DNA of 64,000 nt from Lolium rigidum. Taxonomy: Eukaryota > Streptophyta > Magnoliopsida > Poales > Poaceae. Below are positions 11,658 through 21,854 of this stretch, piece by piece (position 1 is the stretch's first letter; each line of letters starts with the position of its first letter). The position numbers and the translations under genes were made by a program. The stretch lies in contig NC_061511.1 in assembly GCF_022539505.1 (NCBI RefSeq), positions 34,110,620-34,174,619 on the forward strand, written 5' to 3'. Below the pieces are notes generated by a model. The model was not told the DNA's origin and made no database searches. It saw only the letters and a program-made list of their open reading frames with translations.

Positions 11658-12347
11658 CTAGAACAAACAAATGAAGTAGAACTCAGATTCATGAATAAAG
11701 CACGAACAGTTCCAAATCTGGAAAACGATGAAACAATAAAAAAAACTGCATCTGGAAAACAAAAAAAAGAAATAAATAAAACAAAAGAGTGGAGGGCGAA
11801 TCCGTTGCGTAGGTGTGCGTCTCTGGAATCTCCTCAATGGGGCTCCAGCAGGATGAGCAGGTGGCCTTGCTGGAGTTTTCTCCTCAACCGGCGCTCGAGC
11901 AGGATGAGTAGGCGGCATCGCTGGAGTCTTCTCCTCAACCGGGGCTCGAGCTCGGGGGAGTTCTTGATCCTGGCCGCCGCCGCTCGGAGCGTCTGCCCCT
12001 TCGCTTCCCCGTGTAGCCGCTCGTCGGTGGGGATTCCCCGAATCCATCGGCGCGCCCAGGTAGTGCAGTAGTTCGCCGCGTCCCCTTCGCAGGATCCGAG
12101 CTGGTGGAGGCATACCTACGCACCGTGCGCGGTCTGACGGTTCGAACCAGGCCGCGGAGCTTCGGCGCGATGCAGAAGAGGCCCCTTCCATGGACGGGAT
12201 CAGGGGCGTGGCCTGCGACGGAAAAAGTCGCGGCGGCGTACGGGGAGGCGGCATGCTGCGGTAGATTTTGGGGAAGACGGCATGCGGCAGTTGATTTTGG
12301 GGAAGGCGGGGCGGGGCCGCAGGGCCGTGGTGCGGTTGCTCGTGCAA
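11658..12347 (-). other. Proline-rich frame inside the MULE-like element
   Basis: 229 codons on the minus strand in GC-rich sequence, rich in Pro, Arg, Ala and Ser, ending in a Phe/Tyr-rich tail that comes from a T-rich tract. It includes a 17-residue tandem duplication around RAPVEEKTPA, caused by the 51-bp repeat at 11850-11951. No known domain was recognised. It could be captured gene sequence or a chance frame. Confidence 0.3.
11850..11951. repeat. 51-bp tandem duplication
   Basis: Two adjacent 51-bp copies, 11850-11900 and 11901-11951, differing at a handful of positions and ending CTCGAGC. The period is a multiple of three. Confidence 0.8.
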
Positions 12348-13077
12348 GCAGGCTACTGCAGGCCGGCGTGCTCCTCGATATTCCAGCTCGCGGCAGAGCT
12401 TCCCGTGGTAAGAGAGGGGTCAGTCCGAGATTTTTGTGGTGGAGAGCTGCTCAAGGGGAGAAGATAAGGTGAAAGTGGGTGCGAGTGGGGTTGCTGGTTC
12501 GCGATGGAAAAAGAAATCAGTTCACAGAACCCGTTAGTCGCCGTCTTTTGATAGGCTGAATCCAACGGTGATGGATCAGATCCAACGGCGATGACCGCGT
12601 GCTCACATATACACCCGGTCACCAAATCCACTCTCATGCCACCTTTATAACAACCCATTTACGAAGTAGTGTTTGATGTCATCAAAGCATCCATCCGGTG
12701 TATGTGATTAACATGATCTCATGGTCAAAGGATTAGGTTACTATGTATCTTAAAGCTTGAAGCAAAACGAACTTAATGACTTGATCATATGCTACGCTTA
12801 CTATGGGTATATGTCCATCACATCTTTCACCCATTGATATGATCTTGTTATTAATAACATCCAATGTTTATGATCAGGAAACCATGATCATCTATTAATC
12901 AACAAGCTAGTTTAACAAGATGCTTACTAGGGACTCATTTATGTTTACAAAACACACACGTATTAATGTTTCCGGTTAATACAGATATAGCATGAGATGT
13001 AAACATTTATCATGAACACTAAGATATAATAATAAACACTTTTATTATTGCATCTTGGGCATATCTCCAACACTCCA

Positions 13078-16000
13078 ACCCTTGCGTGGATGGTGATGAA
13101 CGCGTAGCCTCCAAAGCCGCCGATAGTTCCTCGGACGTGAATTTCGGACTCAACGAGGGACGCCGCTCCAGAGAGGGACTCACATACCGAAGCTTCTCAA
13201 CAACTTGCGCGGCTGCGGAGTCTACGGATTATTATTGAATGGAGTTACCGCAAAGACAACAGAAACCACTTGCGCTCCACCGGACGACACTCCACCAGAA
13301 CCACTAAGCTGCGTCGGCGGTGTGGCTGAGACCACCGCACCAGTCCTCCCGTCCGAAGTGTCCATACCATCGTCATCATCGGGACCTGCACCAACCTCAT
13401 CATTACCATCATTCTTCTTTTCCCAAAGAAAGGGACAAAGTCGGGATCATTGAAAAAATCCGCTAGCTCTCTACGGAAGCTAAACTCAAAGGATTTCAAC
13501 TTCACCATAGCATCCAAAATGGGTATGATCCAGGCTCTGAAACCGTCATGTCCAACACTGAGGAGTTAAGCATCGCCACAAGAACACGGATGACTCCTCG
13601 ACGATGAATGCTAAGGAGGTCGACGTCCAAAGTTTTGCCCAAAAGAGACCCGACAACCCAAAACCCCAAGAAGTGCCTGAGAGTGTGAGGTACCCCTTCC
13701 ACATGGAGCCAAACTTGTTCCTGTTCCACCTTATGCGGAACTTCTGACGACTGCCAGGCGGTGATACCAATAGATGAGTTAGAGTCCAGCACTCCCACCT
13801 GAATACCATCCATACAGTTGAGATCATGGAAAGAGGGAACGTTGATAAGGAACTCCTTCTCTCCATAGCGAATAGCCTCCCACTTCCAACCTGTAGAATC
13901 TAAGCATCTCCTGGCAACCTGTCTGGCTATAACATCTGCCGGTACCACATCCCCCAGTCACAAGTACACGCGCAACAGGAGAGTTTGTTGGTGTAATATC
14001 TTCTCGAACCACTGAATCAGACAGAGCAGTGAAGAAAGTCTCTAACAACCCCGAACCCGTGACATACGCTGAGGGTCTTGGCGCCTTGAGAACCGGGCAT
14101 CTCACAGTAGGGTGAGAAATCTTATCACATATGTAACAATAATGTTTAAATTTCCAGTCCTTCGAAGCGTGAGTGTTATCTGCACACTTCCAACACCACA
14201 CCTTTTTATCCTTGGCCACTGACGCCGGCTGAACACCCACTGTAACCACAGAAGTCCCCTGGTCTAGCGTCCCGCTCAGAACCGTACCCTGAGCATGTGC
14301 CGGTACAACGGGAGCAGCAGGTGATACGTCCCAAACGTATCTATAATTTCTTATGTTCCATGCTACTTTTGTGATGATACACACATGTTTTATACACACT
14401 TTATGTCATTATTATGCATTTTCCGGAACTAACCTATTAACGAGATGCCGAAGTGCCAGTTCCTGTTTTCTGCTGTTTTTGGTTTCAGAAATCCTAGTAA
14501 GGAAATATTCTCGGAATTGGACGAAATCAACTCCCAGTATCTTATTTTCCACGAAGCTTCCAGAACACCGGAGAGAGACCAGAGGGGAGCCAGGGGGGCC
14601 CCACACACCAGGGCGGCGCGGTCAAGTGGTGGGGCGCGCCCCCCTATTGTGTGGCCCCACCAGGGCCCCTCCGAGGCTGCCCTTCCGCCTACTTAAGGAC
14701 TCCGTCGCGAAAACCCTAAACCAATAAGCCACGGGACGAGAAAAGTTACGCAGCCGCCGCCATCGCGAAGCCAAGATTCGGGGGACAGAAGTCTCTGTTC
14801 TGGCACGCCGCCGGGACGGGGAATTGCCCCCGGAAGGCATCTCCATCGACATCACCGCCATCTTCATCGCCGCTGTTGTCTCCCATGATGAGGAGGGAGT
14901 AGTTCTCCCTCGAGGCTAAGGGCTGTACCGGTAGCTATGTGGTTAATCTCTCTTCCATGTACTTCAATACAATGATCTCATGAGCTGCCTTACATGATTG
15001 AGATTCATATGATGAGCTTTGTATCACTATTGATCTATGTGCTACTCTAGTGATGTTATTAAAGTAGTCTATTCCTCCTTCATGATGTAATGGTGACAGT
15101 GTGTGCATCATGTAGTACTTGGCGTAGTTTATGATTGTAATCTCTTGTAGATTATGGAGTTAACTATTACTATGATAGTATTGATGTGATCTATTCCTCC
15201 TTTCATAGTCCTGCTCGGTGACGGTGTGCATGCTATGTTAGTACTCGGTATAATTGCGTTGGTCTATCATGCACTCTAAGGTTATTTAAATATGAACATC
15301 GAATGTTGTGGAGCTTGTTAACTCCGGCATTGAGGTGCTCTTGTAGCCCTACACAATTAATGGTGTTTGTAATCCAACAAGAGAGTGTAGAGAAAGTAGT
15401 ATTTGTTTATTCAGTTATGTGATAAATGTTGAGAGTGTCCACTAGTGAAAGTATGATCCCTAGGCCTTGTTTCCGAATAAGTTACACCAAAGAGAATTGC
15501 CTCCCACGCCAGCAAGCTATTTTCTGGCACCGTTTCCAACAAGTTCTGCTACATGTTTATTTACTGCATCTTTACTTCCTGCAATATTACCACCATCTAT
15601 ATCACTTGAATTTTACTATCTCTTCGCCGAACTAGTGCACCTATACATCTGACAAGTGTATTGGGTGTGTTGGGGACACAAGAGACTTCTTGTATCTTAA
15701 TTGCAGGGTTGCTTGAGAGGGATATCTTTGACCTCTTCCTCCTCGAGTTCGATAAACCTTGGGTGATTCACTTAAGGGAAACTTGCTGCTGTTCTACAAA
15801 CCTCTGCTCTTGGAGGCCCAACACTGTCTACAGGAATAGAAGCGTGCGTAGACATCAGCAGGCTGTGGTGGAGCAAACTGTGGCTGCTGCTGATGCTGCG
15901 GATGGAACTAACCTTGAGGAGCGTATCCATACTGGGAACTAGCGAACTGAAAGGACTACGGCTGACCCTGAACAAGCGTGGACTGTCCCTGCAAAACCGA

Positions 16001-17386
16001 AGGCCCTGTACCATAACTAGGAGGGTGATGGTGAGACCCCCCTTGAGGCAAACCAGGTCCTTGCATCTCCGGCGGAACAACAACCTTCTTCTCCTTTCTT
16101 TTCTGCTTAGTTGCGGTGCCCGGTGCAAATACTCTGTGCTGCTGTTACACATTGATCATCGAAGCTTGCGGATACACTGGTTGCTGCTGCGGCATCCCCG
16201 CACCCATCATCTGAGCCTGCACACCACCATACGGCATGGTCGCAGGGAGCGGACGAGGATGCCCCTGGAAGCCATGAACTTGGCCTTGTGGCACCCCGTA
16301 CTCGGGTGGCGGAGGTTGAGGACGGTACTGCGCGGCCTGCGGTCTGGCCGCGCCCACCGGGAAGACAGGACGAGCAGGGGGCGGCATCATCATCGCCCTG
16401 CTGCCCCCGGGCGGCTGCGGGCGATGAACAACACCCGCACCAGGTGCGTGACCACGTAGAGGAGGGCGGGCGCCCGACATGGGTGCATGCCTCTTGGCGA
16501 TGACGTCTGCGAAGGAGGGCCACATCAGCCAAAAACCCCCACCGCAGCCACCGGCGAAAGGCGACACAAGTGGATGCCTTGTCGATGGGAGGGGCAGCCG
16601 GTACATTGAGGAAGAATACGTAGACGGTGACAAGGATGACGGTGCGGAAGATGAAGGCGATGACGACGCGGAGGCGAGCGACAAGGAGACGCCAGCGGCA
16701 CTCGAAGGAGAGGCGGCGGGCGATGACGTGACGGTGGCGGCTGCAGACGATGACGAAGCGGGCGACGGAACACGAAGTCTTGGTTCAACCCAGAGGAATC
16801 TCAGGGCGCTCCTCAGCCCGGCCTAGGGGAAATTTCCATGCAGTTGGGCCCCATTCCCATGCAGGGGCAACAGAAACTGCCCCCGGATTCCGACCCTTCC
16901 ACCGCTTCCATCAATGTATCCGTTGCGGCGACCAGCCGGCCTTCTGCATGAACTGCCAGAGCACCGGCAATGGCGTACGCCGCCTTGGAGGGCAAGGGCT
17001 CCGCCAAGAGCCGGCCCTAGGCTGCCGGCGCATCGGGAAGCCGCCGCACGATCGATCCGCCTCGACAACCGCCTCCCTTGTCGGAGAGATAGACGCCGAG
17101 ATGTGGTTCGTGGCCTCCTCCGATCGCACCTCTGCAGACGAAGTCCTGCAAGTATCAACATCCGAACCATTAGCTACCTTACCTGAGCTAGACGACGATT
17201 GGACTCCCAAAACCTTGAAGCCGGTGTTGGGAATCCAATTTCGTTCCAGAAATCATGAACGATCTCCTCGTCCGTCCTCCTCCCCTTCCTAGACACCGCA
17301 GAACACTCCGACGAGACATCCGAATCAAGAACCTCTAGGGTTGATTCAATGGGCACCTCGGCATCGGAATCGTCCTCATCTAGCAC
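13078..17386 (-). pseudogene. LINE ORF1-like zinc-knuckle protein, split by solo LTR
   Basis: This is an ORF1-type nucleic-acid-binding protein of grass LINEs. On the minus strand the N-terminal part (17174-17386) reads MLDEDDSDAEVPIES and then DEEIVHDFWNEIGFPTPASR. A disordered Pro/Gln-rich linker follows (about 15863-16684, e.g. GMPQQQPVYPQASM) with FADVIAKRHAP near its start. After the solo LTR the frame continues into two zinc-knuckle-like Cys clusters (about 14095-14200; CWKC, then HYCYICDK with H and C) and LKAPRPSAYVTG. The C-terminal domain (13502-13948) contains DVIARQVARRCLD, HDLNCMDGIQVG and EQEQVWLHVEGVPHTLRHF, resembling DUF4283-type proteins. Frame changes near 13950, 13510 and 16800-17170 show decay. 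Assignment to LINE ORF1 is by family resemblance. Confidence 0.7.
14322..15857 (+). mobile_element. Solo LTR, Athila-like, with GCAGG target duplication
   Basis: 1536 bp beginning TGATACGTCC and ending GTAGACATCA, flanked by GCAGG at 14317-14321 and 15858-15862. It sits inside the LINE ORF1-like frame, which resumes on both sides. The first 400 bp or so matches the start of the LTR at 21855, but the remainder does not, and it has its own tail with GATCCCTAGGCCTTGTTTCC and GGACACAAGAGACTTCTTG. No internal region is attached, so recombination between two LTRs is the likely origin. Confidence 0.9.
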
Positions 17387-17629
17387 ACGGTCTTCTCGGG
17401 GAAGAAACTAAAACCCAAGCCCACTGAGGGAGCGATCCTGTCGACAAGGAGACCCGCCACTCGGCGCTAGTGTAAGGCGGCGGTGGTGTCTGCCCGCTGG
17501 CATCTCCTCTAGCCGGGACAAGGCTAGTCAAGTGAGTGGCGGCAGGTCCTCCAATTCTTAGTGAAATATATGAGTTAGTTTCTTTTTCCGAGTTTTTTGA
17601 TTTCAGTTTTGCTGGTTGATCGGCCAACT

Positions 17630-17780
17630 CTGTAGCGCATGAGTGTGCTCGTTATGCATGTGATAACATGGTAGAGGAGGAGTGGCTAGACTTTTCGGCC
17701 TTTCTTAGTCACACCATTGAGGCTGATTGTACAAACATTATGATGAATTGATAAAGAGTGTGGGTTCCCTAAAAAAAGTT
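17630..17780 (+). pseudogene. LINE ORF2 RNase H tail fragment
   Basis: A plus-strand frame reads ECARYA-like residues, then MVEEEWLDFSAFLSHTIEADC and a stop. This matches the very C-terminus of the RNase H-like domain of grass LINE ORF2. An A-rich stretch (about 17771-17778) follows. It is short and isolated from the other LINE pieces. Confidence 0.55.
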
Positions 17781-18079
17781 GGGTTGCTGACAACACGGCC
17801 GGGACTGGCCTAGGTGGAACACCCAGTAGAAGCGGACGCGACTATCAGAGGCGGCAAAGCGGGAGATGGAGTCACTCTGTACGGAACTATTTTGTTATCA
17901 GAATGGTGCGAGAAAGAAGAGGGCCGCATGGCGACACGGGGGAGGATAGAGAAGAATCAACCCGGTATGCCACTTGCAAATGGCATGGTTGGTTATCTTC
18001 ACCAACTTCTGAAGGCACCGCGACAGAAGCACGGGTAGGCCTGCAGTAGAAATTACACTAACGAAATCAGCCTGCTTCC
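17781..18079. other. Unassigned sequence
   Basis: About 300 bp without recognisable coding or repeat features. Confidence 0.5.
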
Positions 18080-18092
18080 AAGAATCTGCTTT

Positions 18093-18200
18093 AAGTTTCA
18101 GACGCACTCTTTTCCTTACCAGGGTACCTAAGGGGACTGGAAGGTTTTTAATGAGGCGGCTTGCTGGTTTAATATATTTGTTTTGACCTCAAAAAAAAAA
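18093..18200 (+). mobile_element. Short retroposed fragment with poly(A) and 13-bp duplication
   Basis: 108 bp ending in a run of A, flanked by identical AAGAATCTGCTTT at 18080-18092 and 18201-18213. Long, variable target duplications and a poly(A) tail are the marks of LINE-driven retroposition. The body (with GGGTACCTAAGG and TTTTTAATGAGGCGGC) resembles a plant LINE 3-prime end rather than a tRNA-derived SINE, because no A/B-box pair is seen. It is probably a severely 5-prime-truncated LINE. Confidence 0.8.
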
Positions 18201-18292
18201 AAGAATCTGCTTTTGTTTTCATGGCCTTTGGTTAGCGTTCTGGATTTTCGTACCGGAAGCAGGTTGTGGACGCAGAACCAAACTGACCCTAA

Positions 18293-20182
18293 GAGCACCT
18301 CCAGCCGTCTCCCCAACTAGGTCTTCGGCAGAAGTTTTTTTTCATCCGGACAGCGTTATTCGGTCTAGTCGTGCCCCCTGTTCGTCCTTTTCCCCCGAAA
18401 TAGACACTTAATCCATCCAAAGAGCCCAGGCCATCCCCGCCCCCCGAGGTGCCTTCGGGGACTCTAGACGAGAGAAAAGCGGGGATGGGCCCGCTCTGTC
18501 GGCGAGAGAACACACGAACCCCAGCACTTTCTCGTTGCAAATCCCCTTCCCTCTCGTTGCTCTGTCGCCGCCGGCACCATCCCTCGCCAATCCGCCGGCC
18601 GGTTGCCTGCACTCCGCCGTCCCTCCTCCCACCATCCTATATTCCACCGTCCGTCGTTCCGTCTGCCTATATTCCGCCGTCGGGCAACTCCTCGCGTCGC
18701 GCCTCGTCGACACGCCCGACATGTGTTCGTCCATTTGCCTGGGCGGACATGGACTCGAACGACGAGGATGAGCAGATGTTCGCCGAGATTTTTGAAGAAG
18801 AGATGACAGCCGCCGCCCAAGACGAGGAGCACATGTTGACCCTAGCTTGCCTGTCTGGCTTGTACGCGGAGAAGTCCATTGGTCACCGTGGTGGGTCGGC
18901 ACTAGGTTGCTGGAAGTGCAAGCCGAGGCAGCGAATGGAGGGCTACTGCATGCTCTAGGCCAACTACTTCGCCGACAGTCCATTGCACGGTGAGGCTGTT
19001 TTTAGGCGTCGTTTCAGGATGAGCAGGAAGCTCTTCCTGAAAATTGAGTTTGACCTTCGAGAGTACGACTCCTATTTCAGATGCAAGTTGGATTGCACCG
19101 GCATGGCATGGTTTTCTGCCCTACAAAAGTGCACGGTGGCTATGCAGATGCTGATCGACATATGGAGCTCCTGGTGATTCTACCGATGACTATCTTCGGA
19201 TGGCGGAGTCCATCGCCCTTGATTGTTTCTACCGGTTCTGCAGGGCGGTGATAGCAGTGTTCGGGGACATCTACTTGAGATCACCCACTTTCGAAGACAC
19301 TGCTCAGATCCTCGCTTTGAATGAAGCTCGAGGATTTCTGGGGATACTTGGAAGCATTGACTGCATGCATTGGAAATGGAAGAACTGTCTGTTTGCCTAG
19401 CAGGGAATGTACAAGGGTCACAAAAAAGGCTGCACTGTGATACTTGAGGCATTAGCTATCCATGATCTCTGGATTTGACATAAATTTCTTGCAGTGCGCG
19501 CCGATCTTCTCCAAGCTTGTTGAGGGTCATGCTCCCCCGGTTGACTTTTTAATCAATGGCCGGCACTACAACAGGAGATACTATCTTGCAGACGGTATCT
19601 ATCCAAAGTAGGCAACATTTGTGAAGACTATCTCAAGGCCCGTCCTCCCGAAGGAGGTGGAGTTTGTCAAGGAACAAGAAGGTTGCCGAAAGGACGTCGA
19701 GCGTGCATTTGGTGTCCTCCAGCAGAGATTTGTTGTAGTTCGGTTACCCGCTATGACTTGGTCCAAAGATCAGATGTGGGAGGTGATGAACTATTTTGTG
19801 TGCTTACACAACATGATTATTGAGAATGAGCGAAAGTATACGGTTTCTCTGAGCGAACAAGTTGCACCATATGACAGAGAGGGTCCTGTTGCACAACATA
19901 ATCATCAGATGTCGGCATCGTGGGCTTCGTTCATCACTATGCGTTAGGAGATTCGAGACACCACAATGCATCAATAGTTGCAGGATGATCTGGTGGAGCA
20001 CATATGGAGGCTCTGAGGCAACACCAACTAGTTTCCATTTGATTTGTTTAAAAACTTGTCAAATTATTTGCTTGTTTTGTTGAACTGTAGTTTATTTGTA
20101 AAAATAAGCCAAATATTGGCAAAATTTATCTGTGAAACTAAAACAAAAACGCCGATCTCCGGCCATCTACCTGGGAAGACGG
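18293..20182 (+). mobile_element. PIF/Harbinger DNA transposon, 3-prime end not resolved
   Basis: The left end reads TAA followed by GAGCACCTCCAGCCG (18290 onward), matching the TAA duplication and GAGC(A/G)xCTCCA-type terminus common in grass Harbinger elements. The transposase pseudogene lies inside. I could not find the inverted copy of the terminus before 20183, where the Tat element begins, so the right end is probably lost or displaced. Confidence 0.6.
18751..19947 (+). pseudogene. Harbinger transposase (HARBI1-like nuclease) pseudogene
   Basis: This is the DDE nuclease that moves Harbinger elements. The start MDSNDEDEQMFAEIFEEEM (ATG at 18751) is the usual acidic N-terminus. Then come FRRRFRMSRKLFLKIEFDL (about 18998), the catalytic-core segments MAESIALDCFYRFCRAV (about 19200) and GSIDCMHWKWKNC (about 19352) with the first Asp, YKGHKKGCTVILEA (about 19410), and in the last block FVKEQEGCRKDVERAFGVLQQRF (19660-19725), which ends the domain. 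Stops interrupt the frame at 18956, 19175 and 19398, and frame changes follow at 19480-19620. The separate Myb-like accessory ORF of PIF elements was not found. Confidence 0.85.
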
Positions 20183-21349
20183 TGTTGCCTGCCAAAACCC
20201 ACCGGCGAGCACCGACGAGCAACACGGAGAGCCGGGAGGCTCCCAGGACTGCTGGAGGGCCCTGGTCCCTCGGGCGACGGCCCGCAATGCTCTGGCACAC
20301 GTCCTGGCGGTTGCGAGGGCGTGCCACCTGACCTATACCTGGTCAGGAATGTGATGGATTGCTTCTATTAGTTTCCTGCATGGCAAACACGTAAACATTA
20401 AATACGAGCCCCGATCGGCTCTTAGGTTATCCTGTGAATCGGCTCAAAGAGCCGATTGCCCCATGATTCACGTTGGATTTACAATGACATGGGGATCCTG
20501 CTTTATCAATACAAAGTTAAACCAATCTACGACAGTCTAGGGTTTTCACCGCATAACCGGAACATCCTACGCGTAGTTGAGCCTAGCAGATATAAAAGAT
20601 AATGGAAAACTAGTCCTAAAAGAGGCCTAAAAACCAACATGAAGTCGATTCCCGGAACAATCCCTTCTAGGATCAGCAAACCACACCTTATGCACTACCG
20701 GATCGTTCAACCCGTTTGCAAGGCCTAACCATGCAGATATCAAACTAATCCTTGGAGAACAAGGAACAACTATAACAGACCAGATCTACTAAATAAAGAT
20801 TAAGCAAGATGCTGCCCTTACACCCAAGATAGGTGCAAGGGCAGCTGGATATTGAGGGGCAGCGTAGCTAAACAAGCATATCATAAAAGCATCGATGTCA
20901 GCCCCAAAACATCCACGATAAGGGTGTTGCTCGCCATCAAAAAGGCTTCAGCACGAGCAACACCAGCAACGAATAAACAGATATCGCCTAGATCGCAAGA
21001 TGCGATCTAGGCAGCATGACGCTTACCCGGAAGAAACCCTCGAAACAAGGGGTGGAGATGCGCCTGGATTGGTTTGTTGTGAACGTGATCGTCCTCCTTT
21101 CTCAATAACCCTAGGTACATATTTATAGTCCTTAGACTTTCTATCTTTACAATAAACCTAGTCGTATACGACCAGACTCTATCTCTTAATTCTAAATCTA
21201 AAACGTAATCTACCATGAAATAAAGATACACGGGCAATCTAGCCCAAACTCTCGCACAAGGCCGATTCAGAGACACTTTATACGCATATCCTCTAAGCCA
21301 ATGTCGATCACGGGCCATCTCCTGCTCTGGCTAAATTCTGGTGATAACA
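20183..21349 (-). mobile_element. 3-prime LTR of Tat element 1
   Basis: 1167 bp. On the minus strand it starts TGTTATCACCAGAATTTAGCC and ends GGCAACA. It is homologous to, but clearly diverged from, the LTRs at 33913 and 39074. TATAAATA lies on the minus strand at 21120-21127. The purine-rich CCAGGGGGGCATG just outside (21350-21362) is the polypurine tract. Confidence 0.85.
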
Positions 21350-21854
21350 CATGCCCCCCTGGTTTTGGCAATAATAATTCCAAAACCACTCTGTTCTTTC
21401 TTCGTCGGGTCACGCGTTGCAGAGCAGAACCGCTTCAGTGTCTTTCCATCATGGTGCCCTGTCTTCTCAACTTCTGCACGATTGACAATTCTGGCACCGC
21501 GTCCTCGAAAACTGCTCAAGCATTAAATCATCTCCACTATATTCCCTTTATTTAACCGCATCGAGCAGTTCGCCTCTTCATCCTCCTTTTCCGCATTAGC
21601 CATCGGCAAAAAACCCTCCTCTGCACCATGGATTCCTCCTCCTCCTCGGCCTCCTCTGGCCTCTCCTTCCAGTCCTCCTCCTCCAGCGAGCCGGAGCCGG
21701 AATTTGACCTGATGGCGGCGTACGAGGCTCTCGCTCCCGAGTATTGGGACGAGAGGGATTGGGACTTCTCCGTCTGGTCAGAGGATGACACCTCCTTGAC
21801 CGACGGGGAGGACAACCTCCAGCTCCTCGTGGATGGGGGTTTGGAGGAGGAGAG

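Larger units (their letters stand above)
11438..12635. mobile_element. MULE-like (possible Pack-MULE) element inside the copia LTR
   Basis: 1198 bp flanked by identical ATGCCACCTT (11428-11437 and 12636-12645), consistent with the 9-10 bp duplication of Mutator-like elements. Both ends carry a terminal inverted repeat whose core reads GGTGACCGGGTGTATA, followed by C/T and GTGAGCA. The outermost 12 bases of the two ends have diverged. No transposase is present. The interior (about 11800-12400) is GC-rich, unlike the LTR around it, and carries a 229-codon minus frame, so captured host sequence is possible but not shown. Confidence 0.8.
10092..13072 (-). mobile_element. Copia solo LTR (BARE/Angela-type), split by a MULE-like element
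   Basis: On the minus strand it begins TGTTGGAGATATGCCC, the signature start of BARE/Angela-type copia LTRs, and ends GAATCCCTACA. Removing the MULE-like insertion leaves about 1.77 kb, the usual size for such LTRs. A minus-strand TATAAAA lies at 10559-10565, and short GC-rich frames downstream are leader sequence. Flanking 5-mers are CTCGA (10087-10091) and CTCCA (13073-13077), a target duplication with one mismatch. No internal domain or second LTR adjoins, so it is a solo LTR. An 18-bp tandem duplication lies at 11181-11216. Confidence 0.85.

Noticed and set aside
14412..14727. Frames related to 21945-22230 and 40252-40472
   Set aside because: Identical position in the start of Athila-like LTRs; non-coding.
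16107..16826. Frames on the plus strand opposite the LINE ORF1 linker
   Set aside because: Shadow of the Pro/Gln-rich linker. Acidic bias comes from the complementary codons.
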